Shown here: positions 63,965 through 64,000 of the stretch, piece by piece | Numbering within the stretch: the stretch's first letter is position 1 | Layout of the letters: each line of letters starts with the position of its first letter | Assembly: GCF_963378095.1 (NCBI RefSeq) | Contig: NZ_OY726397.1 | Span: forward strand, 620,001-684,000 | DNA: 64,000 bases | Source: Mycolicibacterium sp. MU0053 | Lineage (GTDB): Bacteria > Actinomycetota > Actinomycetes > Mycobacteriales > Mycobacteriaceae | Reading direction: 5' to 3' | Position numbers and translations under genes: made by a program | The notes under the pieces: model-generated | Told to the model about the DNA's origin: nothing | The model's database searches: none | What the model saw: only the letters and a program-made list of their open reading frames with translations

Positions 63965-64000
63965 CCGTGGCGTAATGATCGCCCCCGTCGAACGCCGAGC

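Overview
The window is a high-GC actinobacterial chromosome segment, almost certainly from a fast-growing, saprophytic Mycobacterium (Mycolicibacterium). The signs are an Mce/YrbE lipid-import operon, mycobacterial-type FadD, F420-dependent (LLM-class) and P450 enzymes, many GTG starts, and leaderless promoters (TANNNT about 6 nt before the start codon). From memory of the M. tuberculosis map, the right half follows the Rv0774c-Rv0803 gene order (esterase/TetR, purB, cyp126, Rv0779c, purC, ptrB, Rv0784, Rv0785, purS, purQ, encapsulin, DyP peroxidase, aminopeptidase, VOC protein, purL). Coding is dense: no gap without a gene exceeds about 210 nt, and I saw no tRNA, rRNA, CRISPR array, IS element or prophage.

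Region 1 (1-7202) is an mce operon read rightward: the 3' end of mceB, then mceC, mceD, lipoprotein mceE, mceF, and only then the two yrbE permease genes. Known mycobacterial mce operons begin with yrbEA-yrbEB, so this order is permuted.

Region 2 (7366-31880) is a catabolic cluster of about 24 genes in several divergent operons: two aldehyde dehydrogenases, an amidohydrolase, a thiolase/aldolase-like protein, two P450s, a FadD acyl-CoA ligase, a KshA-like Rieske oxygenase, a Baeyer-Villiger monooxygenase, SnoaL-fold proteins, an alpha/beta hydrolase, two F420-type oxidoreductases, a carboxyltransferase subunit, a double-hotdog protein, an SDR and an aquaporin. Together they look fit to oxidise, ring-open and CoA-activate a cyclic or terpenoid/steroid-like compound, possibly one imported by the neighbouring Mce system; the substrate cannot be read from the sequence. 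The main promoters share a 23-nt element with a TTAC(A/T)GTA core that overlaps their likely -10 boxes. The TetR gene at 7366 is the best candidate regulator.

Region 3 (31953-43025) holds a Tat-exported esterase with a divergent TetR, an amino-acid permease, an ECF sigma factor without an adjacent anti-sigma gene, a large LuxR-type ATPase regulator, an NmrA-like protein, an SDR, a secreted cutinase, and a RelZ-type fusion of a DUF429/RNase-H-like domain with a (p)ppGpp synthetase.

Region 4 (43099-64000) is the purine/housekeeping block: purB, purC, purS, purQ and purL, interspersed with CYP126-like and other P450s, a TDT-family exporter, an AbiEi/DUF559 protein, an intact ptrB, a thiol peroxidase, an encapsulin/DyP nanocompartment pair and an M18 aminopeptidase.

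Two dispersed intergenic repeat families (A: 49 nt, near-palindromic; B: about 60 nt ending in a hairpin) occur three times each, mostly at the 3' ends of convergent genes, where they probably act as terminators.
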